From: Bacteroidetes bacterium MedPE-SWsnd-G2
GTDB lineage: Bacteria; Bacteroidota; Bacteroidia; Flavobacteriales; Flavobacteriaceae
DNA: 64,000 nucleotides
Assembly (NCBI GenBank): GCA_001874335.1
Contig: MPDE01000001.1
Location: 186,001 to 250,000 of the forward strand
Reading direction: 5' to 3'
In this document: piece after piece, positions 45,025 to 53,581 of the stretch
Position numbering within the stretch: position 1 is the first letter of the stretch
Layout of the letters: every line of letters begins with the position of its first letter
Notes under the pieces: generated by a model
Databases searched by the model: none
What the model saw: only the letters and a program-made list of their open reading frames with translations
Told to the model about the DNA's origin: nothing
Translations under genes and position numbers: made by a program

Positions 45025-45807
45025 ATGATAAAATTCTATAGTAAAATCAGACAAAAATTAATTTCCGAGGAAAAAACGGGAAAGTATTTTAAATATGCTA
45101 TTGGTGAAATTGTACTTGTTGTTATTGGAATTTTAATTGCACTGCAAATCAATAATTGGAATGAACATCGAAAAGCTTCAAACGAAGAAATTAAAATTTT
45201 AAAAGCTCTACAAGCGGACTTTAATGTTTCTCAAAAAAGAATAGAAAACACCCTTGAAGCCCAATCCATAGTAATGAGCCATAGTCAAGAACTCGTGAAA
45301 ATTTATGAAAGACGAAATAAACAAGATTACAAATATTTTGATACCCATTTAGACTCATTAAGTCATCTTATTGCATATGGTACTTCCTGGTATAGAGCAG
45401 AACCAGTTACAGGTGCGTATAATTCACTAATTAGTGCAGGTAAAATAGATTTAATTCAAAATGAAAATTTAAGAAATTTACTAGCACAGTTTATAGCTGA
45501 CTTTGAATCTGGTTTTGAGGATCAAGAATCTTCTATGAAATTATTAGAAAAACTTGATAATGAAACTAATCATTTCGTATTTAAAATAGCAAGTAATGGC
45601 CTAAGAAAAGGTTTAAATTATAATACGAGAAAAATTGACAGCCTAAACATTTCTGAAGCTTTTTTTACAAATGATTCTTTTTTCGGAAACTTGTTTTTAA
45701 AATCCATTAATGAGCGTAACAGAATAGAACGACAAAAACAAATGCTAGAAAAAGTAAATTCTATTTTAAATATTATAAAACAAGAATTAGAAAATAAATT
45801 AAGTTGA
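45025..45807 (+). CDS. DUF6090 family protein (paralogue C)
   Basis: The protein has 260 residues. The shared head is FYSKIRQKLISEEKTGKYFK with YAIGEIVLVVIGILIALQIN (membrane helix about 20-42) and NNWNEHRKAS. The soluble part is helical with a coiled coil (about 45-85) and a terminal coiled segment (RNRIERQKQMLEKVNSILN). Role unknown. Confidence 0.83.
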   Translation: MIKFYSKIRQKLISEEKTGKYFKYAIGEIVLVVIGILIALQINNWNEHRKASNEEIKILKALQADFNVSQKRIENTLEAQSIVMSHSQELVKIYERRNKQDYKYFDTHLDSLSHLIAYGTSWYRAEPVTGAYNSLISAGKIDLIQNENLRNLLAQFIADFESGFEDQESSMKLLEKLDNETNHFVFKIASNGLRKGLNYNTRKIDSLNISEAFFTNDSFFGNLFLKSINERNRIERQKQMLEKVNSILNIIKQELENKLS

Positions 45808-45819
45808 AACTAACAATAG

Positions 45820-45942
45820 CATGCAAAATACCGTTGTGCTCAGATAGAAAATGGAACAGAGAGAAAAGTCAATACAGAACTTAAAAATTTGATTGGATGG
45901 AAACGGTATGAAAGAATTAAACAAAAATCGAAGAAAAAATAA
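45820..45942 (+). pseudogene. Possible remnant of an unknown gene (3' end)
   Basis: A frame of 41 codons without ATG runs from a TAG to a TAA and reads HAKYRCAQIENG ... RYERIKQKSKKK. The basic, coherent ending suggests the C-terminus of a lost gene. It begins beside a CCGTTGTG sequence (45831-45838), as at other junctions in this array. Weak evidence. Confidence 0.25.
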
Positions 45943-45984
45943 CAAAGTAAAACGCCTCAAATAATTCAAGCTAACTTCGTTTAC

Positions 45985-46080
45985 AAATCCAATCTTTGTG
46001 CTAATTTAACACTATCATTTTCTTATCGAAAAATCTATCGGCTTAAATCGCACAAAACACCAACCAATTGTTAGGAATTA
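45985..46080 (+). repeat. Intergenic repeat element 1 (CTTTGTGCTAATTT type)
   Basis: CAATCTTTGTGCTAATTT followed by AACACT, a TTTTCTTATCG stretch and, at the end, GTTAGG before the next ATG. Its first part recurs at 52687 and 54931. Confidence 0.6.
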
Positions 46081-46086
46081 TTAAAA

Positions 46087-46932
46087 ATGAGGATAAAAAA
46101 ATCTGATAATCAATTGAACAAATTTTTTACATCATCAGTCGTACAAAACAAAGAAGAAAAGAAAACATATCGCTGGCAAGTTGGTATAAGTGTATTGATT
46201 TTATTCATAATCGGTTCTTTAATTGGCATTCCTTACAGCAGGGAAGTTAAAAGACTGAATTTGATGGCTGGTCATACCGACGTGAATCTGAATGAGTCTG
46301 TTATTAACGACATAATACCTATTTTAATAAGCAGTCTAATATTAGGTGCAATATTAGTTTTTATTGGGTTATGGGTTTCTTCAAGAGCAAATTTGGGTGC
46401 ACCAGTTCTTGCCAGAATCTTTTCTAAACATCCGATGCATGAGTTGATTACCTGGCCATCATTTCTATCAAGTATTATTTTAGCAATATTAGTTGCTCTC
46501 TTCTTATTGGGGCTTTTTGAGTTGCAAAGTGAGTTTTACTCTATTACAGGTAAAGTGCCACGACCATCAAAACCTTTTTATGCTCTTGTATCATTCTCTG
46601 CAGGAATTACCGAAGAAATAATGTTCCGGTTAGGATTAATGTCACTGATTATTTCCGTTATTCAACTTTTGAAAAAAGTAGACAGTCCCTCGAATAAAAC
46701 AATTTGGATAGGTATCATTATTTCTGCAATATGTTTTGGGCTTATTCATCTTCCGTTATCCAAAAACTTTGTGGAATTAACACCATTTACAATTGGTGTA
46801 ACGATGATTGGCAATTTCATAACAGGTTCTACTTTTGGTTGGATTTTTTGGAAACGTGGATTATTGGTAGCTATTATATCACATATTACATTCGATTTGA
46901 TGTTTCATGTCATCGGAACACCATACGCATAG
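46087..46932 (+). CDS. CPBP-family intramembrane metalloprotease
   Basis: The protein has 281 residues with about eight membrane helices. The CPBP/Abi signature is complete: EEIMFR near residue 177, FGLIHLP in the following helix and HITFDLMFH near the C-terminus, together forming the metal site. In other bacteria such proteins cleave membrane substrates or prenylated peptides; the target here is unknown. It lies behind the repeat element and a GTTAGG junction, as an independent unit. Confidence 0.88.
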   Translation: MRIKKSDNQLNKFFTSSVVQNKEEKKTYRWQVGISVLILFIIGSLIGIPYSREVKRLNLMAGHTDVNLNESVINDIIPILISSLILGAILVFIGLWVSSRANLGAPVLARIFSKHPMHELITWPSFLSSIILAILVALFLLGLFELQSEFYSITGKVPRPSKPFYALVSFSAGITEEIMFRLGLMSLIISVIQLLKKVDSPSNKTIWIGIIISAICFGLIHLPLSKNFVELTPFTIGVTMIGNFITGSTFGWIFWKRGLLVAIISHITFDLMFHVIGTPYA

Positions 46933-47054
46933 AAAATAATACAGGCTATTACTGTATATTATCCATGACTTATTCTATTCTTGTACTATTCTAATTATTA
47001 ACCCCTCCCAACTATCCCATAGTCCAACCACTAACCAATAACACATTCAGAAAA

Positions 47055-47732
47055 TTGAACCATAGATTTTACAATAAGAATAAAAAAGAACAAAATAGAA
47101 TCTTAATGCTGATTGCTATTTGTTCACTTTTAATTGTATTCTTTTCTGGCTTAATCTCATTTTATTCAAACATTTATTTCATAGCAATTTTCACAATTGC
47201 TATAGTCTTATCTATAATTGCACCTTTCTTCGATATGCCATCTTTAAAAAAAAGTGGGAAGATGATTTATTACTCGCCTTTATTCATTACTGAAAAACCT
47301 AAAAACGGTGTAATTAAAATTCACGGCGGAACCTTGTTTGATTATTACTTTGTAATTGACAAAAAACGGAATGGAAAACAAAGAACAAATTTTATTATCC
47401 AACAGTATTTGCAAGGATTGTTACTTCTATTAGAACAACACGAAAATGAGCCTGAGATTAAAATTCAAGGCACAAGCTACATTATAAATAAAAGGACCGC
47501 AGAGAAATTGGGATTTAAAATAATTGAAACAGACATTTTGCAAAAAATTATTTTAGCCTATAATTATTTCAATATTTTGATTTCTAATTCAATTGCAAAA
47601 AACAAACTGTCATTTCCTAATTTGAAGGAAACAAAAACTTTTGAGACTACTTTCAAGCAACTGAGGGAACGAAAAGATTATATCGTACAATTAAACAATA
47701 CCCTAAAACAAGCTCTTGCTTATCCTGCATAA
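47055..47732 (+). CDS. Membrane protein of unknown function
   Basis: The protein has 225 residues from a TTG. An ATG at 47106 would drop the first 17 residues and keep both membrane helices (about 20-37 and 41-60). The remaining 150 residues are soluble, basic and mixed alpha/beta (YYSPLFITEKPKNGVIKIHG). No family recognised. The start is uncertain. Confidence 0.6.
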   Translation: MNHRFYNKNKKEQNRILMLIAICSLLIVFFSGLISFYSNIYFIAIFTIAIVLSIIAPFFDMPSLKKSGKMIYYSPLFITEKPKNGVIKIHGGTLFDYYFVIDKKRNGKQRTNFIIQQYLQGLLLLLEQHENEPEIKIQGTSYIINKRTAEKLGFKIIETDILQKIILAYNYFNILISNSIAKNKLSFPNLKETKTFETTFKQLRERKDYIVQLNNTLKQALAYPA

Positions 47733-47924
47733 AAACAACTAAGGTTATGCGACATAGCCAAAGTTGCGATGGGTTATCAAAGTCCATCAAATTGAAATTT
47801 TATGTTTAAATGGATTAAGGATAAAATCGTAAATTTGGCTAAACACCTAAATACAAAGCAAATACATTTGTAATCTTTACTAGTCTGTTCTAACCATTAA
47901 ACACTATTTAAAAAACACATCACA

Positions 47925-48899
47925 TTGAAACATATACTAGCCATACTCCTTGTTCTAATTACTCTAACCACACATGCCCAAGACAGCAATCTTTTAATAA
48001 AAAAAGAACTAATTACTGATTGGCAAAACTATCCAATATATCCCCATTTGATAGATTCATCAAGCCCAAAAAAACAATGGAAACCGGAGTATAGATATCT
48101 TGATAGTATAGAAGTTTATAGCATCACTTACAGGAGTGATGGTTTTAAAATTAATGGGTTTATGGCAAAACCTAAAAAAGCAGGAAACTATCCTTGTGTG
48201 ATATATAATCGTGGAGGAAATAGAGATTTTGGTGCTCTAAAAATTTTCCATGGTGCGATTACTCTTGGCAAATTAGCAAAAGAAGGATATGTTGTAATTG
48301 CAAGTCAATATCGTGGAAATGGAGGTAGCGAAGGAAAGGAAGAATTTGGAGGGAAAGATGTGAATGATATAATTATACTACCGGAAGTTTTAAAAGAAAT
48401 ACAAGGAGCAGACACCGATAGAATTGGCATGTACGGATGGAGTCGAGGCGGTATGATGACCTACATTTCATTAACTAAAATGGATAACATTAAGGCTGCA
48501 GTAGTTGGTGGTGCGCTTTCAGACACTTTTAGTACAATAAAAGACAGACCCGAAATGGAATCTAAAGTTATGGCAGAACTGATACCGAATTATACCGAAA
48601 ATAAGGCTCTCGAATTAGAAAAAAGGTCGGCTATAAAATGGGCTGATAAATTCCCAAAACATATTCCGATTTTAATGCTTCACGGTAATTCTGATTGGAG
48701 AGTGAAACCAGAACAAAGTCTAAACCTTGCCTTAGAATTTGAAAAAAACCGAATTCCGTATAGGCTAATCATATTTGAAGGAGGCGATCACGGAATTTCT
48801 GAACACAGAGACGAAGTAAACACGCAAGTATTAAAATGGTTTGACAGATATTTAAAAAATGGCGAGCAATTGCCTAATATGGAATATCACGGCAGATAA
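47925..48899 (+). CDS. Secreted alpha/beta hydrolase (S9 prolyl-oligopeptidase-like)
   Basis: The protein has 324 residues from a TTG, needed to include the signal peptide KHILAILLVLITLTTHA. The hydrolase fold has the nucleophile elbow GWSRGG with Ser163, an earlier ASQYRGNGGSEG block, the acid site near HGNSDWRVKP (Asp) and the His in EGGDHGISEH. It resembles dipeptidyl-peptidase or dienelactone-hydrolase-like enzymes. Substrate unknown. Confidence 0.85.
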   Translation: MKHILAILLVLITLTTHAQDSNLLIKKELITDWQNYPIYPHLIDSSSPKKQWKPEYRYLDSIEVYSITYRSDGFKINGFMAKPKKAGNYPCVIYNRGGNRDFGALKIFHGAITLGKLAKEGYVVIASQYRGNGGSEGKEEFGGKDVNDIIILPEVLKEIQGADTDRIGMYGWSRGGMMTYISLTKMDNIKAAVVGGALSDTFSTIKDRPEMESKVMAELIPNYTENKALELEKRSAIKWADKFPKHIPILMLHGNSDWRVKPEQSLNLALEFEKNRIPYRLIIFEGGDHGISEHRDEVNTQVLKWFDRYLKNGEQLPNMEYHGR

Positions 48900-48954
48900 A
48901 ACCGTTGGCAGCATAAATGAACAATTAGTAAATAAAAACTTAAATTATAAGCAT

Positions 48955-49302
48955 ATGAAAACTCTTCAATTACTTTTAGCCTTATTAGCACTAATTTTTA
49001 TTGTCAATTGTTCCTCCTCAAAACAAATGACCTTAGATAGTGGGGATTATAAATTAGAAACCATAGAATTTGACGCTAAAGACGACAATATTAAAGGTTT
49101 ACTGCTTAAACACGAAAATGAAACAAAGTTTAAAAAGGGACAATCCCTAAAAGAATCAACCTTTCACAAAGAGAGAAAAAGGATTGTAAAATTAATTAGA
49201 AAAAATAATGACCCCCATTTTTCTATTGACAACATAAGCTTTGAAATAGACACCACGTTATCAAAACATAAATATTCAGTGAAAACCATAGTCCTAAAGT
49301 AA
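48955..49302 (+). CDS. Small lipoprotein of unknown function
   Basis: The protein has 115 residues from the ATG at 48955. A lipoprotein signal MKTLQLLLALLALIFIVNC puts the lipidated Cys at residue 19, followed by SSSK. The mature protein is basic and strand-rich. The open frame upstream starts inside the hydrolase gene and is not used. CCGTTGGC lies directly after the previous stop. Confidence 0.62.
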   Translation: MKTLQLLLALLALIFIVNCSSSKQMTLDSGDYKLETIEFDAKDDNIKGLLLKHENETKFKKGQSLKESTFHKERKRIVKLIRKNNDPHFSIDNISFEIDTTLSKHKYSVKTIVLK

Positions 49303-49365
49303 ATAGGGTACTAAATTTAAACACAAATACTACTGACAACACCACATATCATATAGAAAGACCCC

Positions 49366-49803
49366 ATGAAAAAAAGAAAAATTATTTCCATCTTACTTTT
49401 AATAATTGGAACAGCTTTAAGTCTTGCCTTTTTATTAAAGATTGATTTTCCTCAGGGGATTGAGCCCTATTTTAAAAGAGAATACTATAACCAATTTGGT
49501 CCGTTGGCCATAAGTATTGAATTAATAATTACAAGTTATTACCTTTTTAAAGGACATAATAAAACGAATTTCACTTTATCTCTCTTCGGATTTACGGCTT
49601 TGCTGGACCCTATTTTTAATCAAATTGGTCTTTTCAATAGCCTAGTACCATTATACGGAACAATAATTTTATCAATTTGTGCTATACTATGTCTTTGGAT
49701 TGCATTTAAAAACACATTTAAATTAAAACCTTTATCTAGCTGGGCAGCCATACTAAGTGTTATTCTTGGTGTTTTTATTGAACTATTCTTCAATTACTTG
49801 TAA
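49366..49803 (+). CDS. Four-helix membrane protein of unknown function
   Basis: The protein has 145 residues with four helices (about 6-26, 40-60, 70-90 and 100-140 combined), almost no soluble region. No motif recognised. It stands alone with noncoding stretches on both sides. It lies in the accessory array. Confidence 0.6.
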   Translation: MKKRKIISILLLIIGTALSLAFLLKIDFPQGIEPYFKREYYNQFGPLAISIELIITSYYLFKGHNKTNFTLSLFGFTALLDPIFNQIGLFNSLVPLYGTIILSICAILCLWIAFKNTFKLKPLSSWAAILSVILGVFIELFFNYL

Positions 49804-49950
49804 TACACATTTGGGTTACCTGCAATAGCTCATTGCAATTGGTTTTTATAACTGCTATTTAACGGTGCTAAACCTAAGACTTCTGTTTATTCACTAACTT
49901 AGTGCGCAACTACGTATGCGAAAACGTGGTATGGCAGTAAAAACAAACCG

Positions 49951-50973
49951 ATGAGCAAAACAATTTCCCCTAATAAAAATCTAATAATTATCGGCATACC
50001 ATTATTAATTATTGGTATACTGGTTCTCATTGCTCAATCATCCAATTTTAAGGCAAACCCAAACAGCCTGTCAATTGGTATTACGGCAGACTTATTATTG
50101 ACTGTTCCTGTAATATATTTTTTGTTAATCCGGAAAACCAGCATTCCTAAAACCACAGTCTTGCCTTTTTTAATTCTCGGAATGGTAATCTGTACAATGA
50201 TTATTCCAAGTGAAAATCAATATTATCTGGACATTTTTAAGACGTGGATATTTCCTGTTATAGAACTTTCTATAGTTTCCTTTATTATTTTCAACATTCG
50301 GAAAGCAGTAAAGCGATATAGGTTAATTAAAACCGATTCGTTTGATTTCTTCACAACATTAAAAAACACCTGCTATCACCTACTTCCAAAAGGAGCAGTT
50401 ATCCCTGTTGTTACCGAAATTGCGGTTTTCTATTACGGATTTGTGTATTGGAAAAAAAGAAAGTTGAAAGCCAATCAATTTTCATATCACAAAGACAGCG
50501 GATCAGTTACCCTTTTAATAGCTATTATTTTTATCATAGCTATTGAAACTATTACAATTCACATAGTATTGTCTAAATGGAATAGCACTGTTGCTTGGAT
50601 TTTTACTGTTTTAAGTATGTATTCTGGAATTCAAATTTTTGGGTTTGTAAAATCTATGTTTAAAAGACCAATATCAATTGAAAACAACAAATTGTTTCTT
50701 CGATATGGGATTATGAACGAAACTACTATTGATTTGAGTACTATTGACAGCATTGAGATTTCATCAAAGGATATAGAACTGAACACTGAAACACGAAAAC
50801 TATCGTTTTTAGGAGCATTAGAAAGCCATAATATTATTATTCGTTTAAAACAAGAAAACACCCTGACAGGACTTTATGGCATTACAAAAAACTACAAAAA
50901 TTTAGTGTTACATATTGATAAGAACATTGAATTTCACAACCTAATAAATAACGCCATACAACAATATAAATAA
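49951..50973 (+). CDS. Membrane protein with C-terminal PH-like domain
   Basis: The protein has 340 residues with about seven membrane helices (10-30, 45-60, 68-85, 92-112, 145-160, 190-212, 218-232). After the last helix a soluble domain (about 245-340; NNKLFLRYGIMNETTIDLST, then IDSIEISSKDIELN) looks like the bacterial PH domains found in YdbT/YvbH-type proteins. Function unknown. Confidence 0.62.
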   Translation: MSKTISPNKNLIIIGIPLLIIGILVLIAQSSNFKANPNSLSIGITADLLLTVPVIYFLLIRKTSIPKTTVLPFLILGMVICTMIIPSENQYYLDIFKTWIFPVIELSIVSFIIFNIRKAVKRYRLIKTDSFDFFTTLKNTCYHLLPKGAVIPVVTEIAVFYYGFVYWKKRKLKANQFSYHKDSGSVTLLIAIIFIIAIETITIHIVLSKWNSTVAWIFTVLSMYSGIQIFGFVKSMFKRPISIENNKLFLRYGIMNETTIDLSTIDSIEISSKDIELNTETRKLSFLGALESHNIIIRLKQENTLTGLYGITKNYKNLVLHIDKNIEFHNLINNAIQQYK

Positions 50974-51042
50974 CTCATAGCTTGTTCTCGCCTACTTCCG
51001 CAAACACCTAACAAGCCAAGATCTTTGTGTTTTATTATTTCT

Positions 51043-51088
51043 TAGTCGAGTTAATTATTTATACTAACTTTAGAGAAATAACTTACTA
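51043..51088 (+). promoter_or_regulatory. DUF6090-type promoter cassette 4
   Basis: TTAGTCGAGTTAATTATTTA, then CTAACTTT 25 bases before the ATG; close to cassettes 1 and 3. Confidence 0.6.
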
Positions 51089-51880
51089 ATGATAAAGCTC
51101 TTTAGAAAAATTAGATACAATCTACTTTCAGAAGGTAAAACTAGAAAATATTTTAAATATGCCATTGGTGAAATTGTACTTGTGGTAATAGGAATTTTAA
51201 TTGCTCTACAAATAAACACTTGGAATGAAAACCGTAAATCCGAAAATTATGAAAAGACCATTCTTAAAGAAATTCATACGACTATAAAAGACGACCTTGA
51301 AATATTTGGATTTTTGGAAGACCGTCTTAAAAAAAAAGATACTGCAATAGACAAGTTGATATTAGCAAGACAAAATAAAGTTAGCTTATCTGAAGATGAT
51401 TTGCTTAAATATATAAGATGGTCGCGTTGGGGAATTATTTTTTCTTACAATCAAGGGCCATATGAAACTTTAAAATCCAGCGGATTAGATAAAATTAAAA
51501 ACGATTCTTTGCGCTTTGAGATTACCAACTACTACGATTTTACAATACCTAGAGCTAAGTCTTTTTTTGATTTTGATAAACTAAGATATAAGCCATTAAG
51601 AGACATAGAATATAAAAGGCTTAAAGACCAAGGTTTTTATGAAGAGTATTTTAAGTCAATAATTAACGACAATGGCGATGAAGGTTTTAGTCCCCGTACA
51701 AAATACAATTTTGACAAGTATCTCAATGACCCGACATTTAATGAAACCTTGCTTATAGAAGCCAATTATAAAAATAATTTATGGGGCACACTTTCTAATC
51801 TCATTAGACGAAGCGAAACACTCCAAAGAATTTTACAAAAAGACTTGAAAACCAGATTTAATATGACATTTCATGATTAA
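51089..51880 (+). CDS. DUF6090 family protein (paralogue D)
   Basis: The protein has 263 residues. Shared head LFRKIRYNLLSEGKTRKYFK with YAIGEIVLVVIGILIALQIN (membrane helix about 20-42). The soluble part is helical and charged (IHTTIKDDLEIFGFLEDRLK). Its end overlaps the start of the next DUF6090 gene by 8 bases, so the two are translated together. Confidence 0.83.
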   Translation: MIKLFRKIRYNLLSEGKTRKYFKYAIGEIVLVVIGILIALQINTWNENRKSENYEKTILKEIHTTIKDDLEIFGFLEDRLKKKDTAIDKLILARQNKVSLSEDDLLKYIRWSRWGIIFSYNQGPYETLKSSGLDKIKNDSLRFEITNYYDFTIPRAKSFFDFDKLRYKPLRDIEYKRLKDQGFYEEYFKSIINDNGDEGFSPRTKYNFDKYLNDPTFNETLLIEANYKNNLWGTLSNLIRRSETLQRILQKDLKTRFNMTFHD

Positions 51881-52640
51881 ATTTTTCCGTCATTTACGTC
51901 GCTCATTTATAAACCAAAGCAAAACTGGACAATATTTTAAATATGCCATTGGTGAAATATTCTTGGTTGTTATTGGAATTTTAATTGCTCTAACCGTGAA
52001 CAATTGGAATGAAAACAGAAAAAATAAACTGACCGAATTAGAATACTATTGCAAACTACTTGCCGATTTTAATCTTGACCGTCAAAATATTGCTATTCTG
52101 TATAAAGAAGCCGAACATAAAATAGAAATTAGCAAAAAACTCTTAGTAGAATTAAACAATAAAAACAAAGACAAGTCCTACCTGTTAAACAACTACCTTC
52201 AAGGCTTAAGAACCAATGCATTTGTACCAAGCAAAGTAGCTATGACAGATATTGTATCATCGGGAAAATTAAATTTAATGAGCAATGATGCTTTAAAAAA
52301 TGAGCTTTTAAGATATTATGGCGAGTTAGATAAATTGCTATATCAGCTTGAAATTAATCAATCAAAAAGTTTAGAAAGAGTGTTTTTATATGATGATCAT
52401 CTTCAATTTGGAGGTCAACATTTTGATTACGTAGAAAAATCGTTAGGACAAGAAATTCTAAATACACTTCCTGTTAATAATTGGCATTTAGATAGTGAAT
52501 CAAAATACTACAAACAATTTCAAAATGATTTAGTTTTTTTTATAACTATGAGCGAAAGAGAAAAACAACATTTTAATACTATTTTGAAGGCCATGGAATC
52601 AACATATCAGCAACTGAAAAAGGAATGTGAAACCAAATAA
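51873..52640 (+). CDS. DUF6090 family protein (paralogue E)
   Basis: The protein has 255 residues. Head FFRHLRRSFINQSKTGQYFK, then YAIGEIFLVVIGILIALTVN and NNWNENRKNK. It differs from paralogue D after the helix. Because it has no separate promoter and overlaps D, the pair may form a hetero-oligomer in the membrane. That is inference. Confidence 0.83.
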   Translation: MIKFFRHLRRSFINQSKTGQYFKYAIGEIFLVVIGILIALTVNNWNENRKNKLTELEYYCKLLADFNLDRQNIAILYKEAEHKIEISKKLLVELNNKNKDKSYLLNNYLQGLRTNAFVPSKVAMTDIVSSGKLNLMSNDALKNELLRYYGELDKLLYQLEINQSKSLERVFLYDDHLQFGGQHFDYVEKSLGQEILNTLPVNNWHLDSESKYYKQFQNDLVFFITMSEREKQHFNTILKAMESTYQQLKKECETK

Positions 52641-52682
52641 TGAATTCTACCACTATCAACATATTTAAATCATCTCCTTTTT

Positions 52683-52774
52683 AAACCCAATCTTTGTGCT
52701 AATTTACCCCTCAAGTTTTCCGTATCGCAAAACCTAACACCCTACAACGCCAAAACCATATAACAACCGTTAGC
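52683..52774 (+). repeat. Intergenic repeat element 2 with CCGTTAGC junction
   Basis: CCAATCTTTGTGCTAATTT, then CCGTATCGCAAAACC and finally CCGTTAGC at 52767-52774, 20 bases before the next ATG. The arrangement parallels elements 1 and 3. Confidence 0.6.
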
Positions 52775-52794
52775 TAATTAAAAATAATAATGAA

Positions 52795-53259
52795 ATGAGT
52801 ATCGAAGTTCCAATTATAATTCTAACTCTTGCGATTCCATTATACTTTTTAAGCAAATGGATTTTAAAAAAGTGCAATTTTGGAAATGAAAAAAACAGAA
52901 CATATTTAGCAATAATTTCAACAATAGCATTAAGCCCAATTGTTTATATTGGATTAATCTATTTGTGGATGTTTTGGATTTCTTACTATCCAACTAATGT
53001 TTTTGACAAACAAGTATGGATGTCAAATTCTGAAGAAAGATATAAAATGTCTGAAAATATAATTGAAAGTAAGATGCTCATCGGAAAAACTAAACTGGAA
53101 ATAGTTGAACTCCTCGGAAATAATTTTCACTCATACTCTGAAAATCATATTGCCTATCAACTTGGATTTGTTCCTGGACTATTTAACATTGACCCTGACG
53201 TTTTAGATGTCTACTTTAAAAATGGAAGAGTGATTAAAGTTGGACAACACGAAACATAA
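52795..53259 (+). CDS. Membrane protein with BamE/SmpA-like tail
   Basis: The protein has 154 residues. Two helices (about 5-22 and 38-62) are followed by a soluble domain. ESKMLIGKTKLEIVELLGN and YFKNGRVIKVGQHE resemble the small BamE-like fold, in which G-x-x-x-x-E-V-x-x-x-L-G recurs. It lacks a lipoprotein signal. Function unknown. It lies directly behind the CCGTTAGC junction. Confidence 0.6.
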   Translation: MSIEVPIIILTLAIPLYFLSKWILKKCNFGNEKNRTYLAIISTIALSPIVYIGLIYLWMFWISYYPTNVFDKQVWMSNSEERYKMSENIIESKMLIGKTKLEIVELLGNNFHSYSENHIAYQLGFVPGLFNIDPDVLDVYFKNGRVIKVGQHET

Positions 53260-53513
53260 AAAACTATAGTCTATCTTTTATACTATCCATTACTATTTTT
53301 TACTTCCAATTAAGCTTATACCTCACTTCTATTCTTTCAAGACTATATTATTAAAACAAAATAGGTAACGCTTTATTGATAATTTGATTGTAAAGCTTCT
53401 GAGACCTAAATTTTATCGAATTCATTTTTTTAACAGCCCTTTTTTATTAAAGTCATAATTATATTCAATTAATCGAATTTCCATAACATTCAAAATTAAA
53501 TATTTAGTAATTT

Positions 53514-53530
53514 TTGGTTTTAAAAACCAA
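53514..53530 (+). promoter_or_regulatory. 17-bp palindrome in the amt promoter
   Basis: TTGGTTTTAAAAACCAA is a perfect inverted repeat with a central A, 51 bases before the amt ATG. It lies in the 322-base noncoding stretch 53260-53581, which otherwise shows only AT-rich sequence. A nitrogen-responsive repressor site is possible. Confidence 0.5.
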
Positions 53531-53581
53531 CCTCAGCCAGAGGCATTTATATTAAACTGTGCTAAAAAATAATAGAACGTT

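Noticed and set aside
46704-46994. Plus-strand 96-codon frame within the CPBP gene, starting with ATG
   Set aside because: It lies in the +1 frame of an intact CPBP gene and shows no coding character; it is a shadow frame.
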